DNA of 64,000 bases, taken from positions 124,001-188,000 of the forward strand of contig NZ_CAKMMF010000004.1 in NCBI RefSeq assembly GCF_927798095.1. The letters run 5' to 3'. Position 1 is the stretch's first letter, and the number at the start of each line of letters is the position of its first letter. The notes under the pieces were generated by a model that did not search any database, was not told the DNA's origin, and saw only the letters and a program-made list of their open reading frames with translations. Shown in pieces: positions 1 through 8,478 of the stretch. Origin of the DNA: Paenibacillus plantiphilus (GTDB lineage Bacteria > Bacillota > Bacilli > Paenibacillales > Paenibacillaceae). The translations under genes and the position numbers were made by a program.

Positions 1-2305
1 AACCATTTCCTGTCATCTCAGCCCACTTGCCCTGCTTCTCATTCCATATCGACAGCTTCACGCTGGTAGGATTGGCATTCATGCTGCGGGAATGAATCAT
101 CAGCTTATCGTATACCACATCTTCAATATCCGGCAGCATGTAGCTGAAGACAAGCTCGCCCTTGGCAGCAATTATGGTCCCATTCGGCCGTTGATCCAGC
201 ATTTTTATCGTTGTGGATTTAAGCTCGGGAATTATCATGCCAGGCATAATAGAGACTTGATCTCCCATAAGAACATTCAAATCAACCTTTTGCGCCCATA
301 ACGTCACACTATTGCTCTTCACTTCCTGCCCATTCACCTGGAAGAATGGCTCTGTGTCCTTGCTGAAGCCCACTACAACAATCCGATTCGTATTGCCAAA
401 CTTGCCGGCATTCATTTGACTATTCAAATATACATTGAGGAGAATTCTTTCACGCTGGCTCGTGTCCTGACTGCTGGAGGACGTGTAGGGGAAAATTTGC
501 GAGCCATAATCCTGATACATCTGCTGGCCCCCCGCTCCCGTAACAGGAACAAGCGCACTGCCGGATTTCCCGATCTCCAGATCGCCTATCTTCACAACCT
601 GTCCATTCCAGATCAGATGAACATCCGAAAGACCAGCATTGGTCTTGTTTGCAACCCGCAATATCGGACCCTTGTCCGAATTCTCCATTGCAGCTTCCAG
701 CTGCCCCGTATCCGCAACCGTCTCCTGGTCCAGAAAAGTGCGGCGAGTCGACCAGTACGGCACATCATTCCAGCGGATTTCCGTTCCTTGATCCGTTCTT
801 GTTACCAGCTGCAGCGATGTATCATCACTGAGATCTCTGCCGAGCGGGCCGCTGAAACCAGCGTCGGCGTTCTCATATAGCAAAGGGGCTTGCCCTGTAT
901 GGAAGGACATCCGAACATCTCCCCCTGTCGGGATAAAAACAGAGGATGCACCAAATTGAGTTCCCTCTCCCTTGCCATTAAGCTCCATAACACGGATCGT
1001 ATGTGCAAGTGTACTGTTTTTGTCACTCGCGCCTACAAAGAATATTGTAACCGTGCTTATAATGGCGATCGTTGGAATGATCCACCATGCCCATTCGCGA
1101 CGATCCATCCGCTTTAATAAAACAAACAGCAGCGGTGCGACTATGAATACATACCCCAGGAATAAATAGAGCAGCATCATAAACTGCGGATTATTAATAG
1201 AAGGGAACATATTCACCGCACTTTGCAGCTCCCAGTAAGGGCTGTATCCGTTGTGGTTAAACACTACGCCTGCCTGCGTATTCTGCAGGACTTTCCCCAT
1301 CAGCTTTGCCCACAGACCAGCACTGCCGCCCCATGATGCCATCGGCTCCAGCGATGGGTCAAAAGCAACATACAGCACCTTGCCAAGCCCCATGCTGCGC
1401 TGTGCTGCCAGTACGACTTCACCCTCCATCAACTGTGCCGTACCATCTCCAATCGTAGCCGAAGAAACAGTAAGTGGAGATTGAAGAACCAGCTTTTTGC
1501 CACCGACATAGGACGACAGACTATCCGTTGATGTGATGGTTCTCGTTCCCTGAACCGTCACTGGGGCAATCGCCTGGAAGGGACCAGCCGTCTTCTCATA
1601 GCCGGCTCCTCCTGACAGGATCAGCGTTCCGCCCCCGCTAACCCATTCCGTAATGGCTTCCTGCTGCCCTTCACTTAAGCCGTCGCTTGCCACATCATTA
1701 AGCAGCAATACATCAAGCATATTAAGCTGAAGCGAATCCTCCGGAAGCTGCTCTGGCTGGAGCGGCAACGTTTTAATGGAATACCCCTTCTGGTTAAGCA
1801 TTGGCATAAAATTGAGCGTATCCGGGTCCCGGGCAACGATGCCAATCATATTGCTTTCCGATAATGTGCCCGACAAATAATTGTTGCCAAGCAGCTTCAC
1901 CGTTCTGCCGCTTTCGGCAGAGTTCTCGAAGAATCGGATCAGACTGCCTGTTTTGCCAAGCTGACTGCTCGGAAGCGCCAATGAAAGCGTGATCGGCGTA
2001 TCCATTGGCAGCTCGGCCTTGACCGAATAATCCGACTTGCTCCCGTTGTAGCTCGATAGCACAGAAACAACAAGCTCACCGGACAGCTCACGACCGGTGC
2101 GATTCGTCAGCGTGAAATGAGCAGGAAACCATCGCTGCCCTTTAATTTCTCCTTGATAGCCAGCGCTGCTCTGTATTTCGATGCCTGTCTCATCTGCAGG
2201 CGCTGCAACAGCAGTCCTGCCAGGCAGCGACTGCAAGATTGTCAACATGGCGACAAATGATAGAATAATTGCTTTCATAGCCGTATTTCGTATGTAAGGC
2301 TTCAC
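1..2305 (-). CDS. large secreted/membrane protein with GATase1-like region (3' end cut by window)
   Basis: An uninterrupted frame of 768 codons runs off the left edge, so the C-terminus is missing. The GTG start at 2305 has a GAAGGGAG Shine-Dalgarno 7 nt upstream. An N-terminal hydrophobic segment (residues about 10-26, ending near a possible AVAAP cleavage site) looks like a signal peptide. The middle (about residues 180-225) reads DVLLLND then GGGTLILSGG, the pattern of glutamine-amidotransferase-like beta/alpha folds. Two transmembrane helices follow at about 378-428, separated by KRMDRREW. Such proteins often accompany MoxR/DUF58/transglutaminase clusters, but no neighbour is visible to test this. 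Function unknown; the architecture call is moderate. Confidence 0.75.
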   Translation of the reverse strand, partial: MKPYIRNTAMKAIILSFVAMLTILQSLPGRTAVAAPADETGIEIQSSAGYQGEIKGQRWFPAHFTLTNRTGRELSGELVVSVLSSYNGSKSDYSVKAELPMDTPITLSLALPSSQLGKTGSLIRFFENSAESGRTVKLLGNNYLSGTLSESNMIGIVARDPDTLNFMPMLNQKGYSIKTLPLQPEQLPEDSLQLNMLDVLLLNDVASDGLSEGQQEAITEWVSGGGTLILSGGAGYEKTAGPFQAIAPVTVQGTRTITSTDSLSSYVGGKKLVLQSPLTVSSATIGDGTAQLMEGEVVLAAQRSMGLGKVLYVAFDPSLEPMASWGGSAGLWAKLMGKVLQNTQAGVVFNHNGYSPYWELQSAVNMFPSINNPQFMMLLYLFLGYVFIVAPLLFVLLKRMDRREWAWWIIPTIAIISTVTIFFVGASDKNSTLAHTIRVMELNGKGEGTQFGASSVFIPTGGDVRMSFHTGQAPLLYENADAGFSGPLGRDLSDDTSLQLVTRTDQGTEIRWNDVPYWSTRRTFLDQETVADTGQLEAAMENSDKGPILRVANKTNAGLSDVHLIWNGQVVKIGDLEIGKSGSALVPVTGAGGQQMYQDYGSQIFPYTSSSSQDTSQRERILLNVYLNSQMNAGKFGNTNRIVVVGFSKDTEPFFQVNGQEVKSNSVTLWAQKVDLNVLMGDQVSIMPGMIIPELKSTTIKMLDQRPNGTIIAAKGELVFSYMLPDIEDVVYDKLMIHSRSMNANPTSVKLSIWNEKQGKWAEMTGNG

Positions 2306-2447
2306 ATCCAAACTCCCTTCTGTATTAGGCTTCCTTATTTTAACGATAATGGAGTTTCAAAAGTTTCGATCCTTACACTAGCGCGGACAGCTTGTCCGTC
2401 ACTGGCAGGACAACTTACGCCGCCAACTGGCGGACATTAATAACAAC

Positions 2448-3119
2448 TTATTGCTTGTTCAATTTTTCAGACTGTTTCATAGTGAACTCATCGAGCATTT
2501 GATTGTAATATATCTCGCCTTGTTCAATAATTGCTGAAATCCTTTCTTTCCCTTTATCATCCAACCAAAATTCGACAATCGTCACGCCGCTTCCACCCAC
2601 ATAATCAGGAGCTCCATGTATTTTTTCTATATCTCGCAAGGAGCTCTCGAAATCGTTATTAGAAATGACATCCCTTACTTCAGATAATTTAACTCTCTCT
2701 TGGTTTTCAGGAATTTCCCCAAAAATTTGGGCCGTCCTTCTTGCGAATATTCCAAAGTGAGATTGGCCTTTTTTCTCTAGTGCTAATAGTTCTTCCTTCT
2801 TCTCTTTACTTAACCCCTCGATCTTATTTAGCAATTCTTTTCTACCCACAGTCTTAGGTAAGTTTTCACTTGCATTTGTAGAATACAACGGGAGCGAATA
2901 AAGAGATTCTATCAATAAATTTTCTTCGTTAGCCCTTTCATCATCAACTTGCAAAGTATCCTTATTTCCAGAAAGGGGATTTCCTTCGCTTTCTTCCTGT
3001 TTAATAGAACCATGTCCGATTATACTTTCAATGTTTCCATTTCCAAAAGCTAGAGCAACAGTTAAAGTTAGAACAACTATACATGCACCTAAAACTGCAA
3101 CTTTAATTATTTTATGCAC
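2448..3119 (-). CDS. hypothetical secreted or membrane-anchored protein
   Basis: A 223-residue frame with a GTG start; GAGGAGG lies 8 nt upstream. Residues 7-26 form one hydrophobic segment, which fits a signal peptide or N-terminal anchor. The rest is hydrophilic, rich in Glu, Lys, Asn and Ser, with a possible short coiled coil around NKIEGLSKEKKEELLALEKK. I do not recognise the family. Base composition is clearly more AT-rich than in neighbouring genes, suggesting recent acquisition or low constraint. It stands alone between the large membrane protein and the DUF3889 gene. No catalytic motif was seen. Confidence 0.75.
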   Translation of the reverse strand: MHKIIKVAVLGACIVVLTLTVALAFGNGNIESIIGHGSIKQEESEGNPLSGNKDTLQVDDERANEENLLIESLYSLPLYSTNASENLPKTVGRKELLNKIEGLSKEKKEELLALEKKGQSHFGIFARRTAQIFGEIPENQERVKLSEVRDVISNNDFESSLRDIEKIHGAPDYVGGSGVTIVEFWLDDKGKERISAIIEQGEIYYNQMLDEFTMKQSEKLNKQ

Positions 3120-3190
3120 ACTCCGTTCCTCCTCAAAAGTTTATTTCATTTTCAGTTGCTGCTACGTGTATACGGAACATAGCCCAAAAA

Positions 3191-3230
3191 TAAAAACGGA
3201 CGGATAGAATCTCATTCTAACCAGTCCGTT
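3191..3230 (-). terminator. intrinsic terminator overlapping the DUF3889 stop codon
   Basis: On the minus strand AACGGAC...TTAGAAT pairs with ATTCTA...GTCCGTT around a GAG loop, followed by TTTTTATTTTT. The TGA stop (3212-3214) sits in the loop region. It should end the lepB-DUF4184-DUF3889 transcript. Confidence 0.85.
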
Positions 3231-3559
3231 TCATTATTCCTTCTCAGGTCATCAATCTCTTTCATTTGTATACGAATCACCTTTTCTGTATCACGATGAA
3301 ACCAAATCGTGACGGCTACGCCAAATTCACGCTTGCCCTCTCTGAGAAGCAGCCGAAAATGCTGGGATATGACACCGCCGTTCTGCTCCTTCTTGCCCTC
3401 GTACTTGTAATCTACAATATCCGTCTTAAAACGCTTGGCGGCCTCTTCCATCGCAAGCCGTCCCCATTTCGCATAATCAGGCTCCGCCAGAACGGCTGCG
3501 CTATGAGCAAGCAGCGACATAACGAACATCAATGATACGATCAAACCTCTTATTCTCAT
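3212..3559 (-). CDS. DUF3889 family secreted protein (YqzG-like)
   Basis: A 115-residue protein. An in-frame extension back to 3673 exists, but the ATG at 3559 has GGAGG 6 nt upstream and opens directly into a signal peptide (charged MRIR, hydrophobic stretch, AVLAEP cleavage region). The mature part (YAKWGRLAMEEAAKRF and a later WFHRDTEKV segment) resembles small Bacillales DUF3889 proteins such as B. subtilis YqzG/YhdC, whose function is unknown. It sits 46 nt after the DUF4184 gene and just before a strong terminator, so it is probably the last gene of the lepB operon. Confidence 0.75.
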   Translation of the reverse strand: MRIRGLIVSLMFVMSLLAHSAAVLAEPDYAKWGRLAMEEAAKRFKTDIVDYKYEGKKEQNGGVISQHFRLLLREGKREFGVAVTIWFHRDTEKVIRIQMKEIDDLRRNNETDWLE

Positions 3560-3605
3560 CCTGCACCTCCAATTAAGGAGGTAGTGTGCCCGCAATGACA
3601 GCAGG

Positions 3606-4586
3606 TCATCCTTTTTTTGAAACGAAGCGGCACGAAACGATAACAGCGGCTGCCCAGGCAGAGCAGAACACAATCCAGATCAGCTGGTTTAGCTGCTGAA
3701 ATTCCGTTAAAGTAATTGTACGATGCAAATCATGCATCCATGTCAATAATTGAAGCTGAATGGCATCATAGCTGGCCATAATAACTAGCGTGACCACCAA
3801 CAGTATGACGACTCTTCCCACCCTTTGCCTGCGAATAGCCGCGTAGAGCAAAGAGGCTGCGAACCATCCGAACATTGCTGCCGACAAAGGGGCAACGATC
3901 CAATCTCCCAGCCCGATTTGACCATAGGACTTCACCATCTTGACAGCCAGCATGATCGTCGCAACCGCGATACAGACTGTCCAAAGAAGGAACCTCTCCC
4001 TATCGCGGCCAACAGACTTCATGGAGGACCGATCCACAGAGCTACGCCAACGCCAATAGCGATACAGCAGCAGCGCAGAGGGAATCATCAGTCCCACTAC
4101 AGATGTCATATACTGCAGCCAATGATAAATGCCTTCTCCGGCAATTTTATTGTTCAGCAGCGGGAAGTGCTTGACGAACACGCCGCTGGTATGGGTCCAG
4201 CTATCCATGAACAGATGGGTCAGGAACCCGATAAACAAGGAAGCAACAAACACCATCCATTCACGCGCCGTCCGAAGCTGCCAGGACTGCTGCCCGTTCA
4301 GAATGTGCTGAACAAAGTGATTAATTCCGCTTTGCGGCGGCATGAACAAAGGCAATATCGGCTTCATTATCATGTGGAAAGCATAAGCGATTGCGATACA
4401 CAACGGCAGACCCAGCAGGAGGAATCCAGACAAGGAATGACCGATCGAGCGATACGGCTCCATTGCCATGAAATACTCCATATCAGGTGCCATGCTCCCA
4501 AGCACCAGACCTGTAACACTTAACCATTTCGGTGCTATCCGGCGCAGAGGAACCGCAAATAACGGATGCGAGAATGTAAAAGGCAT
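3606..4586 (-). CDS. DUF4184 family integral membrane protein
   Basis: A 326-residue polytopic membrane protein opening MPFTFSHPLFAVPLRR, the hallmark of the DUF4184 family, followed by GSMAPDMEYF. About seven hydrophobic helices can be seen. Conserved His and Asp residues (FSHP, APDMEYF, HLFMDSWTH) recall the YdjM/metal-dependent-hydrolase-like membrane families, but no activity is established for DUF4184. The ATG has GGGGG 6 nt upstream. It lies 39 nt downstream of lepB and is probably co-transcribed with it. Confidence 0.85.
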   Translation of the reverse strand: MPFTFSHPLFAVPLRRIAPKWLSVTGLVLGSMAPDMEYFMAMEPYRSIGHSLSGFLLLGLPLCIAIAYAFHMIMKPILPLFMPPQSGINHFVQHILNGQQSWQLRTAREWMVFVASLFIGFLTHLFMDSWTHTSGVFVKHFPLLNNKIAGEGIYHWLQYMTSVVGLMIPSALLLYRYWRWRSSVDRSSMKSVGRDRERFLLWTVCIAVATIMLAVKMVKSYGQIGLGDWIVAPLSAAMFGWFAASLLYAAIRRQRVGRVVILLVVTLVIMASYDAIQLQLLTWMHDLHRTITLTEFQQLNQLIWIVFCSAWAAAVIVSCRFVSKKG

Positions 4587-4625
4587 CCCTTACCCCCTAA
4601 CCGCACAAAATCCTCGTCCATTCTA

Positions 4626-5171
4626 TTAATCAATTTGTCCAAACTTGCTTAATGGCCATAGACGGAATACTGCTCTTCCTTCGATACTCGTCAGCGAGAC
4701 CGCGCCGAATGCACGGCTGTCCTCGCTTCTCATCCGATTGTCTCCCATAACAAATACCGTTTCGGCTGGCACTTGGTAAGGAACCGTCAATGCGTTCGGC
4801 AACGTATCTCCTTTCACATACGGCTCATCCAGCAGCGTGTCATTGATGTACACGCGGCCATTTCTAATATCCAGCACATCGCCAGGCAATCCAATAACTC
4901 GTTTAATGAGACGGTTCTCTGCTTCAGGCCCATTGATTATAACGATATCTCCGCGGTCAGGGGCATAGAAATGATAGGTGATTTTGTCTTCAATCAGACG
5001 TTGACCCTCGTATAACGTGCCTTGCATAGAAACATTTCTTACTTCTGTCTGAGCGAAAGCATAATTCTGGATTAACAATGCTGCAATGACTGCCACTGAC
5101 AAAGAAACGACCCAGTCACGCAGCTCCCGCACCCACTTCTTCTTCTGCGGCTTCTCTGTTTGAGTGCTCAT
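4626..5171 (-). CDS. lepB: signal peptidase I
   Basis: Type I signal peptidase (181 aa, SipS/LepB family), which removes signal peptides from exported proteins on the outer membrane face. One N-terminal transmembrane helix (about residues 20-40) leads into the catalytic domain. The nucleophile Ser48 lies in VSMQGTL (box B; the usual Pro is Gly here), the general base Lys90 in NRLIKRVIGLPGD (box D), and box E is VMGDNRMRSEDSRAFG. It heads an apparent operon with DUF4184 and DUF3889 membrane or secreted proteins. Confidence 0.95.
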   Translation of the reverse strand: MSTQTEKPQKKKWVRELRDWVVSLSVAVIAALLIQNYAFAQTEVRNVSMQGTLYEGQRLIEDKITYHFYAPDRGDIVIINGPEAENRLIKRVIGLPGDVLDIRNGRVYINDTLLDEPYVKGDTLPNALTVPYQVPAETVFVMGDNRMRSEDSRAFGAVSLTSIEGRAVFRLWPLSKFGQID

Positions 5172-5275
5172 CGTATGCTCTCCCTTCTATCTTGCAAATA
5201 ATTCCATCAACGATAATAATAACGCGGAACAGAGCTATAAAGTTTCTATTTGTTGAAAGAAAACGCAAAAAAATA

Positions 5276-5305
5276 TTGATCCCTCCTGTTCAGGTGGGAT
5301 ACAGT
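5276..5305 (+). promoter_or_regulatory. sigma-A-like promoter with an inverted repeat in the spacer
   Basis: TTGATC (5276-5281) and TACAGT (5300-5305) are 18 nt apart. An imperfect inverted repeat, TCCCTCCTG-TT-CAGGTGGGA (5280-5299), fills the spacer, where a repressor would block polymerase. It lies about 40 nt upstream of the MFS start codon. Confidence 0.45.
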
Positions 5306-5345
5306 ATGTAGATTGACGATTTATTTTTATAGAGGAGTGCTGCAC

Positions 5346-6545
5346 ATGTCGCCTGCGAACACAACGATAGAGAGCTCGGCTCCGGCAATTGCTGCAACTC
5401 GAAAGGATCATCTGCTCTTTATTATCGTGACCCTGCTCTACTGGATGAATATGTACATCTATGTCCCTATTTTGCCGCCTTATATGCAGGAAAGCGGTCA
5501 TTCCGCTATGCTCATCGGAATCGTGCTGGGAAGCTACGGCTTTACCCAAATGCTGATTCGCTTCCCGCTTGGGCTGCTGTCAGACAAGCTGCAGAGGCGC
5601 AAGCCCTTTCTTCTGATCGGCATGCTGTCAGGCGCGCTTAGCTGCTTTCTCTTCACCATTCCTGATTCATGGCTATGGCCGCTTGCCGGACGAATGCTGT
5701 CAGGAGTCTGCGCTTCTGCCTGGGTAGCATTCACCGTACTCTATGCCGCCTACTACGCGTCCAATGATGCTGCGAAAGCGATGAGCAATATTAGCTTTCT
5801 CAGCGTAGGCGGACAACTGATCGGAATGACGTTAAGCGGATGGCTGGCGGGCATGTTCGATTGGAATGCCGCCTTTATTACCGGTATCGGGATCGGGTTG
5901 ACAGGCTTTCTTCTCGTACTGGCTGTCAAGGAGCCTCGCGAAGGCGTTGCCCGCGCTCCCATCTCCATGAAGCATCTTCATGAAGTCGTTCGCACGCCTT
6001 CCCTGATCCGTGTTTCCATACTATCTATTCTGGGCCATTCGGTATTGTTCATCACTATGTTCGGCTTTACCCCGCTCAAAGCAACCGAGCTGGGCGCCGA
6101 CAACGGTCAGCTCACAGCAATCGTCATCGCCTTCATGATCCCGCACGCAATCGCTTCTCTGCTGGCAGGAAGATTGCTTGCCCCTCGATTCGGGGCATGG
6201 AATATAACCGCATGTGGCTTCTTGCTGAGCGCAATTTGCACAATTGCCATGGTTTATTCGCAATCACTATCGATGCTTATCATTACACAGGCCATCAACG
6301 GCTTCTCACAAGGGCTGTACCTGGCCCTGCTGCTTGGCATGGCCATTCAACCGTTTGAACTGAATAAACGCGCCACAGCTATGGGATTCTATCAGGCTGC
6401 TTATTCGATCGGCATGTTCGCCGGGCCTTTCCTTGCCGGATTCATGAATGAAGGCTTCGGCCTTGATAGCGGGTTCTGGCTCGGCGGCGCATTTGCTGCT
6501 GCAGCTCTTCTTTTGACATGGCGCTGGAGGGTGCAAGCTTCATGA
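5346..6545 (+). CDS. MFS transporter
   Basis: A 399-residue polytopic protein with about 12 transmembrane helices and the Major Facilitator motif A-type loop (PLGLLSDKLQRRKP) between helices 2 and 3. It most resembles drug/solute efflux members, but the substrate cannot be read from sequence. The start at 5346 is preferred over 5313 because AGAGGAG lies 8 nt upstream and the predicted promoter lies just before. It is the only plus-strand gene in the window and converges with the alcohol dehydrogenase gene. Confidence 0.9.
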   Translation: MSPANTTIESSAPAIAATRKDHLLFIIVTLLYWMNMYIYVPILPPYMQESGHSAMLIGIVLGSYGFTQMLIRFPLGLLSDKLQRRKPFLLIGMLSGALSCFLFTIPDSWLWPLAGRMLSGVCASAWVAFTVLYAAYYASNDAAKAMSNISFLSVGGQLIGMTLSGWLAGMFDWNAAFITGIGIGLTGFLLVLAVKEPREGVARAPISMKHLHEVVRTPSLIRVSILSILGHSVLFITMFGFTPLKATELGADNGQLTAIVIAFMIPHAIASLLAGRLLAPRFGAWNITACGFLLSAICTIAMVYSQSLSMLIITQAINGFSQGLYLALLLGMAIQPFELNKRATAMGFYQAAYSIGMFAGPFLAGFMNEGFGLDSGFWLGGAFAAAALLLTWRWRVQAS

Positions 6546-6589
6546 CAGGCGTAATTACAAAGTAAACTGTCAAGTGTGCACTCTCCAGC
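6523..6589. terminator. nested inverted repeat between convergent genes
   Basis: Arms GCTGGAGGGTGCA (6523-6535) and TGCACTCTCCAGC (6577-6589) pair with one mismatch. An inner pair TGACAG/CTGTCA (6543-6548, 6567-6572) lies inside. The structure covers the MFS stop codon and lies between convergent genes, so bidirectional termination is plausible, although a clear T-tract is missing. Confidence 0.45.
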
Positions 6590-6602
6590 ATCAATCATTA
6601 CC

Positions 6603-7766
6603 CTACAGCGACATCTTATAAATTGCCAGCACGTCAGATTGCCCCAGCTTCCGGAAATTCCCTATCGGGCTGCGTCCTGCCGCTTGCTTCGCCATTGCCT
6701 CCAGCTGTTGGTCGTCAATACCATATGCTGCAAGTTTTGATGGAGCGCCAATCGAGGTCCAGAACTCGCGGAGCGCTGCAATGCCTGCTTCAGCAATCTC
6801 AAGGTCGCTCCGTCCCTCCGCCTCAATACCGAACACCTGCACCGCGAATTGGCGGAAGCGCGGAATGTTGTCCTCCATTACATAGTGCATCCAGTTCGGG
6901 AACAGAATGGCCAGCCCTCCGCCGTGCGGAATATCATAAACAGCAGACAACACATGCTCCATTCCGTGATTCGCCCAATCTCCGGTTATCCCCATCGACA
7001 GCACATTATTCAGCGCCATCGTTCCACAATACAGAATCGTTTCTCTGTGCCCAACATTCGTCAGATCATTGAGCAGCAGCGGAGCCGTCGCAATAACTGC
7101 CCTAAGGATGGATTCACAGAAGCCGTCTTGTACAGGCGTGTTGGAGTCCTGGTGAAAATATTGCTCGAATACATGTGACATAATATCAGCGATTCCATAA
7201 ACCGTATGCTCCTTCGGAGTAGTAACCGTGAAGACGGGGTCTAGGATCGAGAATGCCGGATAGACATGGGGGCTGCTCCAGCCAAGCTTCTCCTTCGTCT
7301 GTTCATTCGTTATTACAGAATTGGCATTCATCTCTGAGCCTGTTGCGGCCAGCGTCAGCACTGTTCCCAGAGGAAGCGCAGAATGAACGGGCACCTTGTT
7401 CGTCACCACATCCCAGAAATCCCCGTTATAATGGGCGCCAGCAGCAATCGCCTTGCCGCAGTCGAGCGTGCTTCCGCCGCCGACAGCAAGCACCCAATCA
7501 ATCCGATGCTCTCTGCACAACTGAGCGCCCTTGTTTACCGTCGTTACCCTTGGATTCGGCTCGACACCGCCAAGCTCCGTCACTTCGCAGCCAGCACGTT
7601 GAAGCAGCTCTCTCACACTGTCATAAAGTCCGCTTCGCTTAATGCTGCCCCCGCCGTAGATGAGCAAAACATGCTTGCCATATTTCTGAGCCTCTGCTGT
7701 CAGTTGCAGAAGCTGCCCCTCGCCGAAATGAAGTCTTGTTGGATTATGGAAGGTGAACGTGTTCAT
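6603..7766 (-). CDS. iron-containing alcohol dehydrogenase (NADH-dependent butanol dehydrogenase, YugK-like)
   Basis: Group III iron-dependent alcohol dehydrogenase of 387 aa, interconverting aldehydes and alcohols with NAD(P)H in the cytoplasm. The nucleotide-binding GGGS motif is at 96-99, inside [17 protein letters not shown]. Metal ligands fit D194, H198 ([12 protein letters not shown]), H267 (NHGMEHVLS) and H281 (IPHGGGLAI). The N-terminus ([14 protein letters not shown]) matches YugJ/YugK and clostridial butanol dehydrogenases. It appears monocistronic, placed between the ricA terminator and the convergent MFS gene. The physiological substrate is uncertain. Confidence 0.9.
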   Translation of the reverse strand: MNTFTFHNPTRLHFGEGQLLQLTAEAQKYGKHVLLIYGGGSIKRSGLYDSVRELLQRAGCEVTELGGVEPNPRVTTVNKGAQLCREHRIDWVLAVGGGSTLDCGKAIAAGAHYNGDFWDVVTNKVPVHSALPLGTVLTLAATGSEMNANSVITNEQTKEKLGWSSPHVYPAFSILDPVFTVTTPKEHTVYGIADIMSHVFEQYFHQDSNTPVQDGFCESILRAVIATAPLLLNDLTNVGHRETILYCGTMALNNVLSMGITGDWANHGMEHVLSAVYDIPHGGGLAILFPNWMHYVMEDNIPRFRQFAVQVFGIEAEGRSDLEIAEAGIAALREFWTSIGAPSKLAAYGIDDQQLEAMAKQAAGRSPIGNFRKLGQSDVLAIYKMSL

Positions 7767-7864
7767 TGCTGATTTCCGCCTCTCTTCTTAAATAGTCTGC
7801 CGCACCGATCAACATATCGCATCCTGCACTACACCACAAGTTTATCAAAATACCGAATAAGAGT

Positions 7865-7901
7865 AAAAAAAAATCATCCATCGATTTGCTCGACAGATGA
7901 T
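7865..7901 (-). terminator. intrinsic terminator downstream of ricA
   Basis: On the minus strand ATCATC...GTCGA pairs with TCGAT...GATGAT, followed by nine T residues. It ends the miaB-ricA transcript. Confidence 0.9.
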
Positions 7902-7917
7902 TCTAACCCCCTGCATA

Positions 7918-8421
7918 TTACATACACTCTTCCGGATCTTCCGCAGGAGACGCATCTTCAACATTAATTTTGTCCGCAACTGTATCACGAATAACAGCGA
8001 CAACTGTTTGCAGCAAATAATTAATGTCGGCCTGGCTTTGTTGAAACTCGGAAATAATCGGAATTTCGTCGAGCTGGTCCTGCAGCTCTTCAATTTCCTT
8101 CTCGATCTTCGTTACCATATCCGCATTCTTGAAGGTCGTCTCGAATGCAACGATCTCCTTCTGCTTCTTCTTCATCTGGGCAATCAAGCCTTGTACCCGG
8201 TCATTGCCTTGAATCTGCTTCTCGGCACGCTGATATTGCTGAACCTCTTCCGAAGTGAACAGCATGTCCGCCAGCTCTTTCGTCTTCGCCATAATATCAG
8301 CCCGAACGATAATGTCCTTCGTATGGAACTTGGGAACGCCGCAGCCCTTGCCATGCTCGTGATCGTGGTCGTGGTGGTCGTGGTCATGCTTCACTGATGC
8401 CTGTTGTTGTTCGTTCACCAT
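7918..8421 (-). CDS. ricA: YlbF/YmcA family protein RicA
   Basis: A 167-residue member of the YlbF/YmcA family, identified as RicA (YmcA) by family and by its place directly after miaB, as in B. subtilis. There RicA forms a complex with RicF (YlbF) and RicT (YaaT) that holds [4Fe-4S] clusters, stimulates RNase Y-dependent mRNA maturation and affects Spo0A phosphorylation. Residues 30-150 are the helical core. The N-terminus has an unusual His/Asp tail with seven His between residues 12 and 23, then a Cys at 27; another Cys is the penultimate residue. The start is supported by AGAAGGAG. Confidence 0.85.
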   Translation of the reverse strand: MVNEQQQASVKHDHDHHDHDHEHGKGCGVPKFHTKDIIVRADIMAKTKELADMLFTSEEVQQYQRAEKQIQGNDRVQGLIAQMKKKQKEIVAFETTFKNADMVTKIEKEIEELQDQLDEIPIISEFQQSQADINYLLQTVVAVIRDTVADKINVEDASPAEDPEECM

Positions 8422-8478
8422 AATTTCTCCTTCTGATCGTTAGTTGATTAGCTATCGCTTCATTGCTGCATGCGTATA

